From positions 1 to 51,415 of the forward strand of contig JAATGF010000017.1 in the NCBI GenBank assembly GCA_015654795.1: a stretch of DNA of 51,415 bases, given 5' to 3'. Under the pieces are notes generated by a model that worked only from the letters and a program-made list of their open reading frames with translations, made no database searches and was not told the origin of the DNA. Positions 1-7,640 of this stretch are shown here, in pieces. The first letter of the stretch is position 1; each line of letters opens with the position of its first letter. This DNA comes from Bacteroidales bacterium. GTDB taxonomy: Bacteria > Bacteroidota > Bacteroidia > Bacteroidales > Prolixibacteraceae. The translations under genes were made by a program, and so were the position numbers.

Positions 1-300
1 ACACAGGTTATAAAGAGCAGTAGAGAACTGCAGAGCGTCTTGCTGAACCCCTGCATTCGAGGTGCCGGTTGTATTGATAATGGCAGCCCCTGATTTTGCA
101 TCCGGAGCTACTACGTTTAATTCCTTCAGGATTTGAGGGCGGCTGGCTGAACAATATGTGACAATAAAACAGGCTTCCGTATGTAATTTAAAGTCACACG
201 ATAATTGCTGATAATCACCGGTGTTACAAGGATATTTGTGATCCCGCACATGCGGGATCACAAAATAAGCAGGTTTCCCGTTATTTTTTTGTGACTTTAA
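1..300 (-). CDS. Partial unidentified ORF running off the left edge
   Basis: The minus strand is open for 100 codons from just below a TAG at 301-303 down to base 1. Its translation is protein-like and contains the stretch APDAKSGAAIINTTGTSNAG near the edge. I do not recognise the family. There is no ATG in the visible part; GTG at 259-261 is a possible start but has no clear ribosome binding site. The 5' part overlaps the 235-264 palindrome and abuts the GTGACTTTAACT array, so this may be the tail of a gene disrupted by a repeat rather than an intact gene. A plus-strand reading at the edge is open for only about 30 codons. Confidence 0.35.
235..264. repeat. Palindrome, 14-bp arms
   Basis: TTTGTGATCCCGCA (235-248) is followed by CA and then its exact reverse complement (251-264). 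It lies inside the partial edge ORF and beside the GTGACTTTAACT array. It could be an extragenic hairpin or an insertion-derived dyad. No T-run immediately follows on the plus strand, so it is not a typical terminator. Confidence 0.6.
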
Positions 301-466
301 CTATGACCTTGTTTATTAAAATATTCATCTGAAATTTGAGAAACAGGTCGATAGTTTGTGACTTTATTGTGACTTTAACTGTGACTTTATTTACTAAAAT
401 ATTTCTATAATATACTGTTTATTAAGCATATATGATAATATAAGTTGTGACTTTAACTGTGACTCC
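291..466. repeat. Degenerate GTGACTTTAACT 12-bp unit array
   Basis: Copies of a GTGACTTTAACT-like unit occur at 291-302, 358-368, 369-380, 381-392 and 447-458. A longer 35-bp direct repeat (291-325 and 369-403) ends in TAAAATATT both times, differing at only a few bases. The same word occurs reversed inside the edge ORF (about 189-198). It resembles the other 11-12 bp unit arrays in this window in design but not in sequence. Confidence 0.65.
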
Positions 467-832
467 AGGAATTAAGGTGGTGAGCTTCCAAAAATTAGTT
501 TTTAGAGATATCATCCTACGGTTTTATTTTTGGACTAAAGTTGCAAATTGTAAATAAGCTGTAAGCGAATAAAAATTCCCCTCAACAATATCATCTGATC
601 CGATTTAATTGGCTTATTTTAACTGTCCCATTTGTATTTTGCATTAAGTAATGCAAATCAATAGATGTCGTGCTCCATCTGAGATTTTTCCTGCCTTTCT
701 TATACCATCCTTATGTCCTGCCTGATCAAAGGTATTTGCATAATGCTAATTGAAAAATTGATTTGGAAAGATCCAATTCTGCTTTTGTAAATACGACATT
801 ATTTCATTTCCTGTACTTTTGTCTGGAACCTG
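467..832. other. Intergenic stretch, no gene seen
   Basis: AT-rich and closed in all frames beyond short runs. No tRNA-like fold, promoter or repeat could be supported. It separates the left repeat array from the terminator of the isomerase-like gene. Confidence 0.5.
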
Positions 833-874
833 GCAGGAGGATGAAGCATATTTATCGGCTCCGATCCTCCCTGC
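833..874 (-). terminator. Hairpin downstream of the isomerase-like gene
   Basis: GCAGGAGGAT (833-842) pairs with ATCCTCCCTGC (864-874) with a one-base bulge. It lies about 30 bp beyond the stop of the 904-1851 gene. No strong T-run follows, so termination is inferred from position and stem strength. Confidence 0.45.
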
Positions 875-903
875 TAATTGTTCCTTAAATTAAAATTTAT
901 CAG

Positions 904-1851
904 TTATTTAACAAACGGCGCATTGATCAAATAATCGTAACATCCTTTAACACCCTCAAATTGAGTCATGCCTGCTTTTACCTTTTCAATTTCGACAAAA
1001 TAGGTGCTTAAGCCATTTGCATAAGCTTTATTGAAGATGTTCTCAAAATTCATCATGCCCGACTGTCCTAAAACCAACCTGTCTTTAATATGTAATAGTG
1101 GAAACCTGGTTGGATATTTCTCAAAATACTCAAGCGGATCTGTCTGTCCCATAACGGTCCAGTAAACATCCATTTCAAAGAACACAAGATTTGGATCTGT
1201 TCCGTCGAGCAACAAATCGTAAATGACATCTCCGGTTGGACGGAAAGTTGCCATAGGGCCAGTCTGAATGGCTTCTCCCGGTTTTGCGATGCGTTTGAAC
1301 TCCATATTGTGATTGTGGTAGCCCCATTTAATGCCTGCCGCTTTTGCAATTTCGCCTGCATTATTATAAACTTCACAAACAAGCCTGGCGTCGTCGTGGG
1401 TTTCAATTGTAGGCAAACCTGGTTGCACAAGGTAGGTGACACCCAATTTTACATGATCTTCAACTGTTTTCTTCCAAAATTCAGCAATCCCGGCAATATT
1501 TTCTTTGGTATATTTCCTTTCAGGTGGGTTCACATGCGAACTTGTTATTTTTAGCCCGGCATCGTCAACAATTTTCTTATAGGCTCCAACTTCATATTCG
1601 CCCATTTTGCGGTCGCGGTAACCGGCTAACTCAATCGTGCTGTAGCCGATCTCTGCAATTTTTTTCATTCCTGCCGGAACATTATCGGTCAGTTCCTTTC
1701 CCAATGAATAGATCTGCAAACCAATCGCTTTTTTTACAGCAGATGCCGGGTTGTTTTTGTTCGAAGCAATTACAGGAGATGTACTTCCGGCTACCATCCC
1801 GCCGACAGTCAGTAAAGACAGTTTTTTCAGAAAATCACGTTTTGTTTCCAT
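904..1851 (-). CDS. Sugar phosphate isomerase/epimerase-like TIM-barrel protein, exported
   Basis: The product is about 315 residues. It begins with a twin-arginine-like or Sec signal (METKRDFLKKLSLLTVGG) followed by a hydrophobic, Ala/Ser-rich segment. The mature part fits the xylose-isomerase-like TIM barrel (AP endonuclease 2 superfamily): GLQIYSLG near the start, ITSSHVNPPERKYT, an HNHNMEFK segment and a FEMDVYWTVMG segment supply the usual metal-binding His, Glu and Asp residues. Many Bacteroidota encode such exported proteins beside glycan-utilisation genes. The upstream ATG at 1875 would add eight residues ahead of the signal, so 1851 is preferred. Substrate is unknown. It stands alone, divergent from the Nudix regulator, with a hairpin after its stop. 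Confidence 0.85.
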   Translation of the reverse strand: METKRDFLKKLSLLTVGGMVAGSTSPVIASNKNNPASAVKKAIGLQIYSLGKELTDNVPAGMKKIAEIGYSTIELAGYRDRKMGEYEVGAYKKIVDDAGLKITSSHVNPPERKYTKENIAGIAEFWKKTVEDHVKLGVTYLVQPGLPTIETHDDARLVCEVYNNAGEIAKAAGIKWGYHNHNMEFKRIAKPGEAIQTGPMATFRPTGDVIYDLLLDGTDPNLVFFEMDVYWTVMGQTDPLEYFEKYPTRFPLLHIKDRLVLGQSGMMNFENIFNKAYANGLSTYFVEIEKVKAGMTQFEGVKGCYDYLINAPFVK

Positions 1852-2043
1852 TTTTTTATTTGATATTAAAGTCAATGTTTTTCAGAATTTATCTGGAGAG
1901 TATATTTCAAAATTGAAAGCTGACTAAAGTCCTGTCGGTCATTTTGACGCAAGCCAACAGTATTGATTTAAAAAGTTTGTGTGTCTTGATGACGCAATGA
2001 TAGTTTTTTTATTTTAGAAATCAAAAAAAGAAAGATAAATTTT

Positions 2044-2052
2044 TACTTTTGT
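2044..2052 (+). promoter_or_regulatory. Bacteroidota -7 box (TACTTTTGT)
   Basis: Matches TAnnTTTGY and ends 17 bp before the GTG at 2070. No clear TTTG -33 element was found at the usual distance, so only the -7 box is supported. Confidence 0.45.
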
Positions 2053-2069
2053 TTAAACATTAAAAGGCT

Positions 2070-2822
2070 GTGACACAAAATTCCAATTTTTATAATCGAC
2101 ATTTTCTTGATCATATCTCTTTGGATTGCGTTGTTTTCGGTTTCCACGACAACCAGTTGAAAGTACTGTTGATCAGGAGAAAATATACAAAAGAATGGGC
2201 ATTGCCGGGAGGGTTTGTCAAGGAAGATGAGTCGATTGAAGTTGCTGCAACACGAGTTCTTCAGGAGCGTACCGGATTAGATGACATCTTCCTCAAGCAG
2301 TTTAATGTATTTAGTGAACCTGGAAGGGCAAATAGGAATCCAACAGTAACAGATTTAGTTGGTTCAGTTGCAAACCCTGATCTTGAATGGTTTAATCAAA
2401 GATTTATCTCGGTGGGCTTTTATGCACTGGTTGATTTTTCAAAAGCTGAGCCTACTCCCGACAGTATTTCTGATCTGTGTATCTGGAAAAACTTAAACGA
2501 AATAAGTTCATTAATTCTTGATCACAATCAAATATTGAATAAAGCGTTAGAAACTTTGAGGTTGCAGTTGAATTATCAACCCCTGGGTTATAACCTGCTG
2601 CCGGATAGATTCACCATGCCCGAACTTCAAAAATTATACGAAACAATTCTTGCAAAAGAATTGGACAGGCGGAATTTTCAACGCAGAATACTTTCGTATG
2701 GAATTCTCAATAAGTTAGAAGAGCGCAAGACCGGTGGCGCTCACAAAGCTCCGTTCTTGTATGAATTTAATCTTGAAAACTATCAAAAAGCCCTTCAAAA
2801 CGGATTGAACGGCGGATGGTGA
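2070..2822 (+). CDS. NrtR/AraR-type regulator: Nudix domain plus winged helix
   Basis: The product is 250 residues. Residues about 15-140 form a Nudix domain (LLIRRKYTKEWALPGGFVKE), and the C-terminal 90 residues form the winged-helix DNA-binding domain (DRFTMPELQKLYETIL, then DRRNFQRRILSYGIL). This is the NrtR/AraR layout, in which the Nudix domain senses a nucleotide sugar or sugar ligand instead of hydrolysing it. The Nudix box is degraded: the expected REUxEE core reads RVLQER, so two conserved acidic positions are lost, which argues against hydrolase activity. The start is GTG at 2070, four to eight bases after an AAAGG. It sits between genes for an isomerase-like protein, hemoglobin and a mannosidase, so a sugar-responsive role is likely but its targets are not visible. 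Confidence 0.85.
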   Translation: MTQNSNFYNRHFLDHISLDCVVFGFHDNQLKVLLIRRKYTKEWALPGGFVKEDESIEVAATRVLQERTGLDDIFLKQFNVFSEPGRANRNPTVTDLVGSVANPDLEWFNQRFISVGFYALVDFSKAEPTPDSISDLCIWKNLNEISSLILDHNQILNKALETLRLQLNYQPLGYNLLPDRFTMPELQKLYETILAKELDRRNFQRRILSYGILNKLEERKTGGAHKAPFLYEFNLENYQKALQNGLNGGW

Positions 2823-2858
2823 CAAACGACGACTACAGATTAATTTGGCGAAGGCTAA

Positions 2859-2902
2859 TTTTGTAAAAGAATAACTGACTAGTCAGTTATTCTTTTACAA
2901 AA
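2859..2902. terminator. Perfect 44-bp palindrome between convergent genes
   Basis: Two 22-bp arms (2859-2880 and 2881-2902) are exact reverse complements with no spacer. The right arm contains the last codons and the TAA of the hemoglobin gene (2887-2889). Flanking T and A runs would let it terminate transcription from both the Nudix gene and the hemoglobin gene. Confidence 0.75.
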
Positions 2903-3345
2903 CGTACGTCGTAATTCTCTTTTGAATTCACCATCCAAAAGGAGAAGACATTCAGATAATTCCAGAACAATTGCAACACATCATCCGGCAGGTTGAGTTT
3001 TGAAAGCACCTGGATGTAACATTTTAGCCAAACGATGCGCGATTCGGGAGTGATTGAACCGGCAGCATGTCTTTTCGCGAGCATGGGTTTGCCCCTGCTC
3101 TCGAGGTAATAAGAGGGACCACCGCAAATCTGGATAAAAAAGTCGGCTGAATTTTTTTTGGCTTTATTCAGGGCCTCTTCATTAGACGGGAAAAGATGCT
3201 TGATTTCACTTTTACTCAACAGATCGTAATGGTCGCTTACCATTTTGCGAATTCCTTCTTCGGTAAGCAATTCCAGAAATTCGGGAGTGGGAATTGTAAC
3301 CGGAGGTCTTTGTCTGTATTCAAACTGGCTGATAGAAAAATCCAT
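2887..3345 (-). CDS. Truncated hemoglobin-like protein
   Basis: The product is 152 residues, in the size range of group II/III truncated hemoglobins with an N-terminal extension. Diagnostic segments are HYDLLSKSEIKHLFP (B/C region, Tyr40), ICGGPSYYLESRGKPMLAKRH with the likely haem-ligating proximal His93, and RIVWLKCYIQVL (G helix). Such proteins bind O2 or NO in the cytoplasm and usually act in NO detoxification or redox reactions. The gene follows a small twin-arginine-like gene by 8 bp on the same strand, so the two are probably co-transcribed. Its 3' end is embedded in a perfect palindrome. Confidence 0.85.
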   Translation of the reverse strand: MDFSISQFEYRQRPPVTIPTPEFLELLTEEGIRKMVSDHYDLLSKSEIKHLFPSNEEALNKAKKNSADFFIQICGGPSYYLESRGKPMLAKRHAAGSITPESRIVWLKCYIQVLSKLNLPDDVLQLFWNYLNVFSFWMVNSKENYDVRFVKE

Positions 3346-3353
3346 TGTCTAAA

Positions 3354-3710
3354 TTAAATTTCTAAGGTCATACGTTCGGTAGCCTTCATAAAATACCTTG
3401 CAAAATTGTCATCTGTCATATACTCATGCAATTTGAGTTGCCATTTTTTGGATCGTTCAGAAAGTAAAACGATGTTCTTGTTATTCTCATAATTTTCCGA
3501 ATCGACCTTTTGTATCCTGATGACTTCGATAAATTCATCCATCCATTTCTCATAATTATACATAAAAGCCTTTTGCTCAGGGCTTATACTCATATCTTTG
3601 TCTGTATCGATGATATTTGCAGAGATCAATGACGATGCTGTTAAGGTCCCGCCAAGTGTGAATCCCAGTTTTCGCAAAAACCATCTCCTGTTATCTTCGT
3701 AACCGTCCAT
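3354..3710 (-). CDS. Small exported protein with twin-arginine-like signal, unknown function
   Basis: The product is 118 residues. The N-terminus reads NRRWFLRKLGFTLGGTLTAS, close to a Tat signal (RR followed by W-F-L and a hydrophobic stretch), so export, possibly with a cofactor, is likely. The remaining part (about residues 40-118) is predicted helical, rich in charged and aromatic residues, with no motif I recognise. It lies 8 bp upstream of the truncated hemoglobin gene on the same strand, and the pair probably forms a two-gene operon. I assign no function. Confidence 0.7.
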   Translation of the reverse strand: MDGYEDNRRWFLRKLGFTLGGTLTASSLISANIIDTDKDMSISPEQKAFMYNYEKWMDEFIEVIRIQKVDSENYENNKNIVLLSERSKKWQLKLHEYMTDDNFARYFMKATERMTLEI

Positions 3711-3824
3711 ATTCCTTCTGTTTTTCGAGCTATAACAACAGAGGTTGTGATTTGGTTGACCACGGACCCTAATTTAGACAGAAGAGGAAAATTGGGATGC
3801 TGAATCTGGTTTTAGGGAATTTAT

Positions 3825-3931
3825 CATTGAAAAGGTCATTGGGAAAGTCATTGGCTTCGCCGTCATTGAAAAGGTCATTAAAAAAGTCATTGGTCATTAA
3901 AAATCTTTTTTTGTGGATTCGATTCTGGTAT
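3825..3931. repeat. CATTGAAAAGGT 12-bp array plus conserved tail, left copy
   Basis: Units: CATTGAAAAGGT (3825-3836), CATTGGGAAAGT (3837-3848), a 15-bp variant CATTGGCTTCGCCGT (3849-3863), CATTGAAAAGGT (3864-3875) and CATTAAAAAAGT (3876-3887). A short CATTGGT and a tail ending GTGGATTCGATTCTGGTAT follow. The same arrangement, including the 15-bp variant and the tail, recurs at 51111-51270 in direct orientation. The surrounding 3711-4091 stretch holds no supportable gene. Open frames across it are short and low-complexity, with repeated Asn-Asp-Leu-Phe on the minus strand. Confidence 0.8.
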
Positions 3932-4091
3932 CTTGATATAGACCAGTGGTATAAGGAAGGGATTCCCACTTTAGAATGTGTTTTTACAAGAAATGATAAT
4001 GGATTTTTGCCTTGTCCCGACGGAAATATAATCATAATATGAATTTGACCGTTGGTATATAATCAGAAGTCCGTCGAAAAAGTATTGAATG

Positions 4092-4132
4092 AAAATCCCC
4101 GTCTGTTTTCTTTTGAAACGGACGGGGATTTT
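4092..4132. terminator. Strong hairpin, likely bidirectional terminator
   Basis: AAAATCCCCGTC (4092-4103) pairs exactly with GACGGGGATTTT (4121-4132), and the inner bases extend the stem with wobble and one bulge. T-runs flank it on both strands. It lies about 80 bp beyond the stop of the GH92 gene. Confidence 0.75.
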
Positions 4133-4210
4133 GTCATTGATGCGCTATCAGACTATAATCAGATTTCGCCTTTGGTCTGTAATATGTCTTATTTCCAGTG
4201 GTTTTCCTGA

Positions 4211-6547
4211 TCAGAGATTCGGTATTGCATTTACTGCCCACTTTTTATTTGGGCGATTACTCATCTCGAAAATAAGTTCTCCTCCATTGGCAATATCGGC
4301 GTGCGTAAAAAAGCTGTTCTTTAACGGCTTTCCATTCAGCGTAACTGAACTGATATAGATGTTTTCGTCCGACAGGTTATTGGCTTTTACGATCAGATTC
4401 TTCCCTGCGCCAAGCTGAATATTTGCCTGTTTTACAGACGGTGCGCCAATGGAATATTGTCCTGATCCTGGGCAAACGGGATAGAATCCCATCGATGAAA
4501 AGACATACCAGGCTGACATTTGTCCGCAATCGTCGTTGCCGCAAAGACCATCGGGCTTGTTCAGATACATTGTATTTACAATCTGGTGAATGCGTTCCTG
4601 TGTTTTCCAGGGTTGTCCCGCCCAATTATACATATATGCCACATGATGACTGGGTTCGTTCCCATGTACATAGCAACCGACCAGACCTTCGCGTGTAATG
4701 TCTTCAGTCTCGGCAAAGTATTTGTCGGGCATATACATTGTGAACAACGAATCGAGGTGCCCCACAAATCGTTTATTTCCGCCCATTTTCCTGATTAACT
4801 CATTTATATCCTGGGGAACATATAACGAATAATTCCAGGCATTTCCTTCGATAAATCCTTCGTTGGCTGTGTGCATAGGGTCGAAAGGCGATTTCCAGTT
4901 TCCTTTTTTATCCTTTGCCCTCACAAAACCTGACTTCTCATCAAACAGGATCTTCCAATTTGATGCGCGTTTCTCAAATTGATTAGCGATTTCGGTTTCG
5001 CCCAGCGATTTGGCCAACTGGAAGATAGCCCAGTCGTCGTAAGCATATTCGAGTGTCATGGATGAACCTACTGCATTCGATTCAAAAGGGACATATCCTA
5101 AATCGATATAGTCGCCCAGGTTGCCATAACTCCGGTGATTTGCCGAAGCCACACAGGCCGCCAATGCACGCTTGCCGTCAAATCCGCGAATTCCATTGAT
5201 CCAGGCATCAGAAATAACTGAAACCGCATGATAACCGATCATACACCAGTTTTCGTTTCCAAAATGGCTCCAAACGGGTAATAATTTATGAACACTCTGA
5301 TCGTAATGAGCGAGCATGGAATTGACCATGTCGGAAGCTCTTTCGGGTTGAGTTAAGATAAACAAAGGGTGAAGCGCCCTGTAAGTATCCCAAAGCGAAA
5401 ACACAGAGTAGTTAACAAAACCGTCGGCCTGGTGGATGTTGTGATCGAGCCCGCGATATTTTCCATCCACATCCATGTACTGAATCGGATTGATAAGTGT
5501 GTGATAGAGCGAAGTATAGAATGTTATTTTTTTGTCGCGTGAAGCATCGATTTTGATTTTGCCCAGTTCATTCTGCCAGTTGTCTTTGGCTTCAGCATGT
5601 ACTCTTTCAAAATCAAAATGTGGTATTTCGGCTTGAAGGTTCTTTAACGCCCCTTCGGTACTGACAGCCGAGATTGCAAATTTGATCTTTATTTTTTCGC
5701 CTTTCGCGGTAGCAAAATCAAAATGAGCTTTTAATTTTTTACCAGCCATTTCGGGGAAATTGTGTTCCTGATCGAATTTACGCCAGAATCCTTTGTAAAC
5801 AAGCTCTTCCTCGTTTTTGCCGCCATAGCTTTTGATCGGTTTCGAAAAGACCATGGCAAAGTAGATATAGTTTGTACGGGCCCAGCCGCTTGTAATCCGA
5901 TAACCTGTAACCAGGGTATCGTTCTCAACACGAATATATGACCATAAAACCTTTCCATCGTAGTTATAGATGCCGTGGTTCATATCAAGTATAATGTGGG
6001 CGGCATCACTTTCGGGAAATGTATATTGATGAAATCCCACGTGTGCTGAAGTCGTCAGCTCGGCTTTAATCTTGTAATCCTCGAGCATAACGCTGTAATA
6101 GCCAGGTTCTGCTTTTTCAGTCTCATGTTTGAAACGTGAGCGGTATCCGGTTTCTGGTTTTTCAGCTGTTCCCGGGTTCAGGTGAATATCGCCAACCGTT
6201 GGCATCACAAGGAAATCGGCCAGATCGGAATGACCTGTTCCACTTAGATGCGTATGACTAAATCCAACGATTGTGGGATCATTATATTGGTAACCTGCGC
6301 AATACCGGTATACCTTTCCGTTGTAAGCACCATTTACGGCATACGGTATTGTATCTGTGTCGGGGCTCAGCTGTACCATTCCGAACGGAACACATGCACC
6401 CGGAAATACATGCCCCATTTCCTTTGTCCCGATCAGCGGATCGACATAGTGCGTAAGGTCTTCCGCCGATTGCTGAGCTGCCATCGATAAGGTTCCCAAA
6501 CAGAAACAAATAATTAGTGTAAGTTCCTCAAATCCAAAAAATCTCAT
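4211..6547 (-). CDS. GH92 family alpha-mannosidase, secreted
   Basis: The product is 778 residues, the normal length for glycoside hydrolase family 92, exo-acting calcium-dependent alpha-mannosidases that trim host or fungal mannans and N-glycans. An N-terminal hydrophobic signal ends near MAAQQ (about residue 24), indicating periplasmic or surface location. Family landmarks are YVDPLIGTKEMGHVFPGACVPFG, VGFSHTHLSGTGHSD, SLWDTYRALHPLF and near residue 670 GNDDCGQMSAWYVFS followed by GFYPVCPGSGQY. The GNDDCG segment is where the family's catalytic acidic residues lie. It is transcribed alone on the minus strand and ends at a strong hairpin. It probably contributes to the glycan utilisation suggested by the neighbouring SusCD and DUF1080 genes. 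Confidence 0.95.
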   Translation of the reverse strand: MRFFGFEELTLIICFCLGTLSMAAQQSAEDLTHYVDPLIGTKEMGHVFPGACVPFGMVQLSPDTDTIPYAVNGAYNGKVYRYCAGYQYNDPTIVGFSHTHLSGTGHSDLADFLVMPTVGDIHLNPGTAEKPETGYRSRFKHETEKAEPGYYSVMLEDYKIKAELTTSAHVGFHQYTFPESDAAHIILDMNHGIYNYDGKVLWSYIRVENDTLVTGYRITSGWARTNYIYFAMVFSKPIKSYGGKNEEELVYKGFWRKFDQEHNFPEMAGKKLKAHFDFATAKGEKIKIKFAISAVSTEGALKNLQAEIPHFDFERVHAEAKDNWQNELGKIKIDASRDKKITFYTSLYHTLINPIQYMDVDGKYRGLDHNIHQADGFVNYSVFSLWDTYRALHPLFILTQPERASDMVNSMLAHYDQSVHKLLPVWSHFGNENWCMIGYHAVSVISDAWINGIRGFDGKRALAACVASANHRSYGNLGDYIDLGYVPFESNAVGSSMTLEYAYDDWAIFQLAKSLGETEIANQFEKRASNWKILFDEKSGFVRAKDKKGNWKSPFDPMHTANEGFIEGNAWNYSLYVPQDINELIRKMGGNKRFVGHLDSLFTMYMPDKYFAETEDITREGLVGCYVHGNEPSHHVAYMYNWAGQPWKTQERIHQIVNTMYLNKPDGLCGNDDCGQMSAWYVFSSMGFYPVCPGSGQYSIGAPSVKQANIQLGAGKNLIVKANNLSDENIYISSVTLNGKPLKNSFFTHADIANGGELIFEMSNRPNKKWAVNAIPNL

Positions 6548-7309
6548 TCTATAAATATTTAATTAGTCATTTGCATTTCCCGTACTGCTTTTTTCATTTC
6601 ACAGGCGACAGGATTTCAATATAATTGACTCTTTACCAGATATATAATTATATTGTATGGTACGATTACAATTTTAACAAAGGTAATTATAATGATGGAA
6701 TTACTTATTCGAATTAATACATTGGACTACTAAATATAAAAGCTGTTGTTTGTATGGCCGATAACGAAAATAAAAAAGTTATTGCGTTACTGATAATTTG
6801 GTAGCGGTTAGATTATCAGCATTATTCTTTAGATACTAAAAATGGACAGCGAAAATATGTATTATCATTATGTAATTTTATTTGTTGCGCAAATTTGTTT
6901 CCGAAATTTCATCCTATATATTTCTCTGTTCAACAAAAAAAGCCTTGTAATGATTAATAATACAACATATTATCACTTTTAAATGATTAATAATATGCAG
7001 GCTTTTTTGTTGCGTGAAAACATATGGTACAGGATCAAAAAGACAATAATTTGTGATGTGTTCCGTCCATAGAGAGGATAAAAGCATAAGTATAAAATAC
7101 TGACGAACTGTATTTATCATCTATTCCCTACTTTTTAATTAAATTGAATTAGTTCTTAAGAAAAATGATCAAACTCTTTCAAAAGAGGTTGTCGTCAATT
7201 AACTAAAGACATAACAATTGTAGCTTAAACAGGAAAAAATGGTTTCTTTACTCTTAGTTTATCACTTTCCTATTATGCTTTATCATGTGAATAATCCGAC
7301 GCAAGGAAA
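6548..7309. other. Long intergenic region
   Basis: AT-rich, with no gene I can support. It contains the structured element at 6932-7012. The short minus-strand frame at 6914-7120 covers that hairpin and has no gene-like composition. The GH92 promoter presumably lies near 6550-6700, but no consensus was clear. Confidence 0.5.
6932..7012. repeat. Long hairpin enclosing two direct repeats
   Basis: AACAAAAAAAGCCT (6932-6945) pairs with AGGCTTTTTTGTT (about 7000-7012) with a one-base bulge. The loop carries two near-identical copies of AATGATTAATAATA (about 6949 and 6982). T-runs on both strands allow it to act as a bidirectional terminator, but no adjacent gene end explains it. Confidence 0.5.
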
Positions 7310-7504
7310 TTATTCATAACTTCCTTGTTTCTTACACAATTCAATAACTTCCAGTGCACGTTCGGGCGAAACATCATTCTGAAGAATGTGTGCAGGAGCG
7401 ATCATGTAACCACCATCTTTGCCCGGAATACTGATCATTTTCAATGATGTTGTGCTCCAATTCTTCATCTGTGCCATTAGGTGACAGGTCGTCTTACTGA
7501 CAGG
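7310..7504 (-). pseudogene. C-terminal remnant of a uroporphyrinogen decarboxylase-like gene
   Basis: The minus strand reads about 65 codons to a TAA at 7310-7312. The translation contains ISIPGKDGGYMIAPAHILQN then DVSPERALEVIELCKKQGSYE, matching the C-terminal GGYILAPAH region of the URO-D / methyltransferase (MtaA-like) superfamily, normally 330-350 residues. An in-frame stop lies just upstream (7505-7507), and the rest of the gene is absent. It follows the DUF1080 gene on the same strand, so it is probably the remains of an operon partner. Confidence 0.65.
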
Positions 7505-7640
7505 TTACTTCCCCGGCAGAACCTGTTCCTCTTTACTACATGTAAAGTTAATGTCTTGGTAATAAAAACAGAAATAAGATAGTCAAAAAAATGCTCTGAA
7601 AATTTGGATTACAACATATGAAGAAATTGTCTGTTAATTG

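Noticed and set aside
3797-4042. Plus-strand and minus-strand ORFs across the 12-bp array
   Set aside because: Frames are made of the repeat itself and of low-complexity residues, with no conserved domain; kept as a repeat only.
6914-7120. 68-codon minus-strand ORF
   Set aside because: Covers the long hairpin, is AT-driven and has no domain or promoter.
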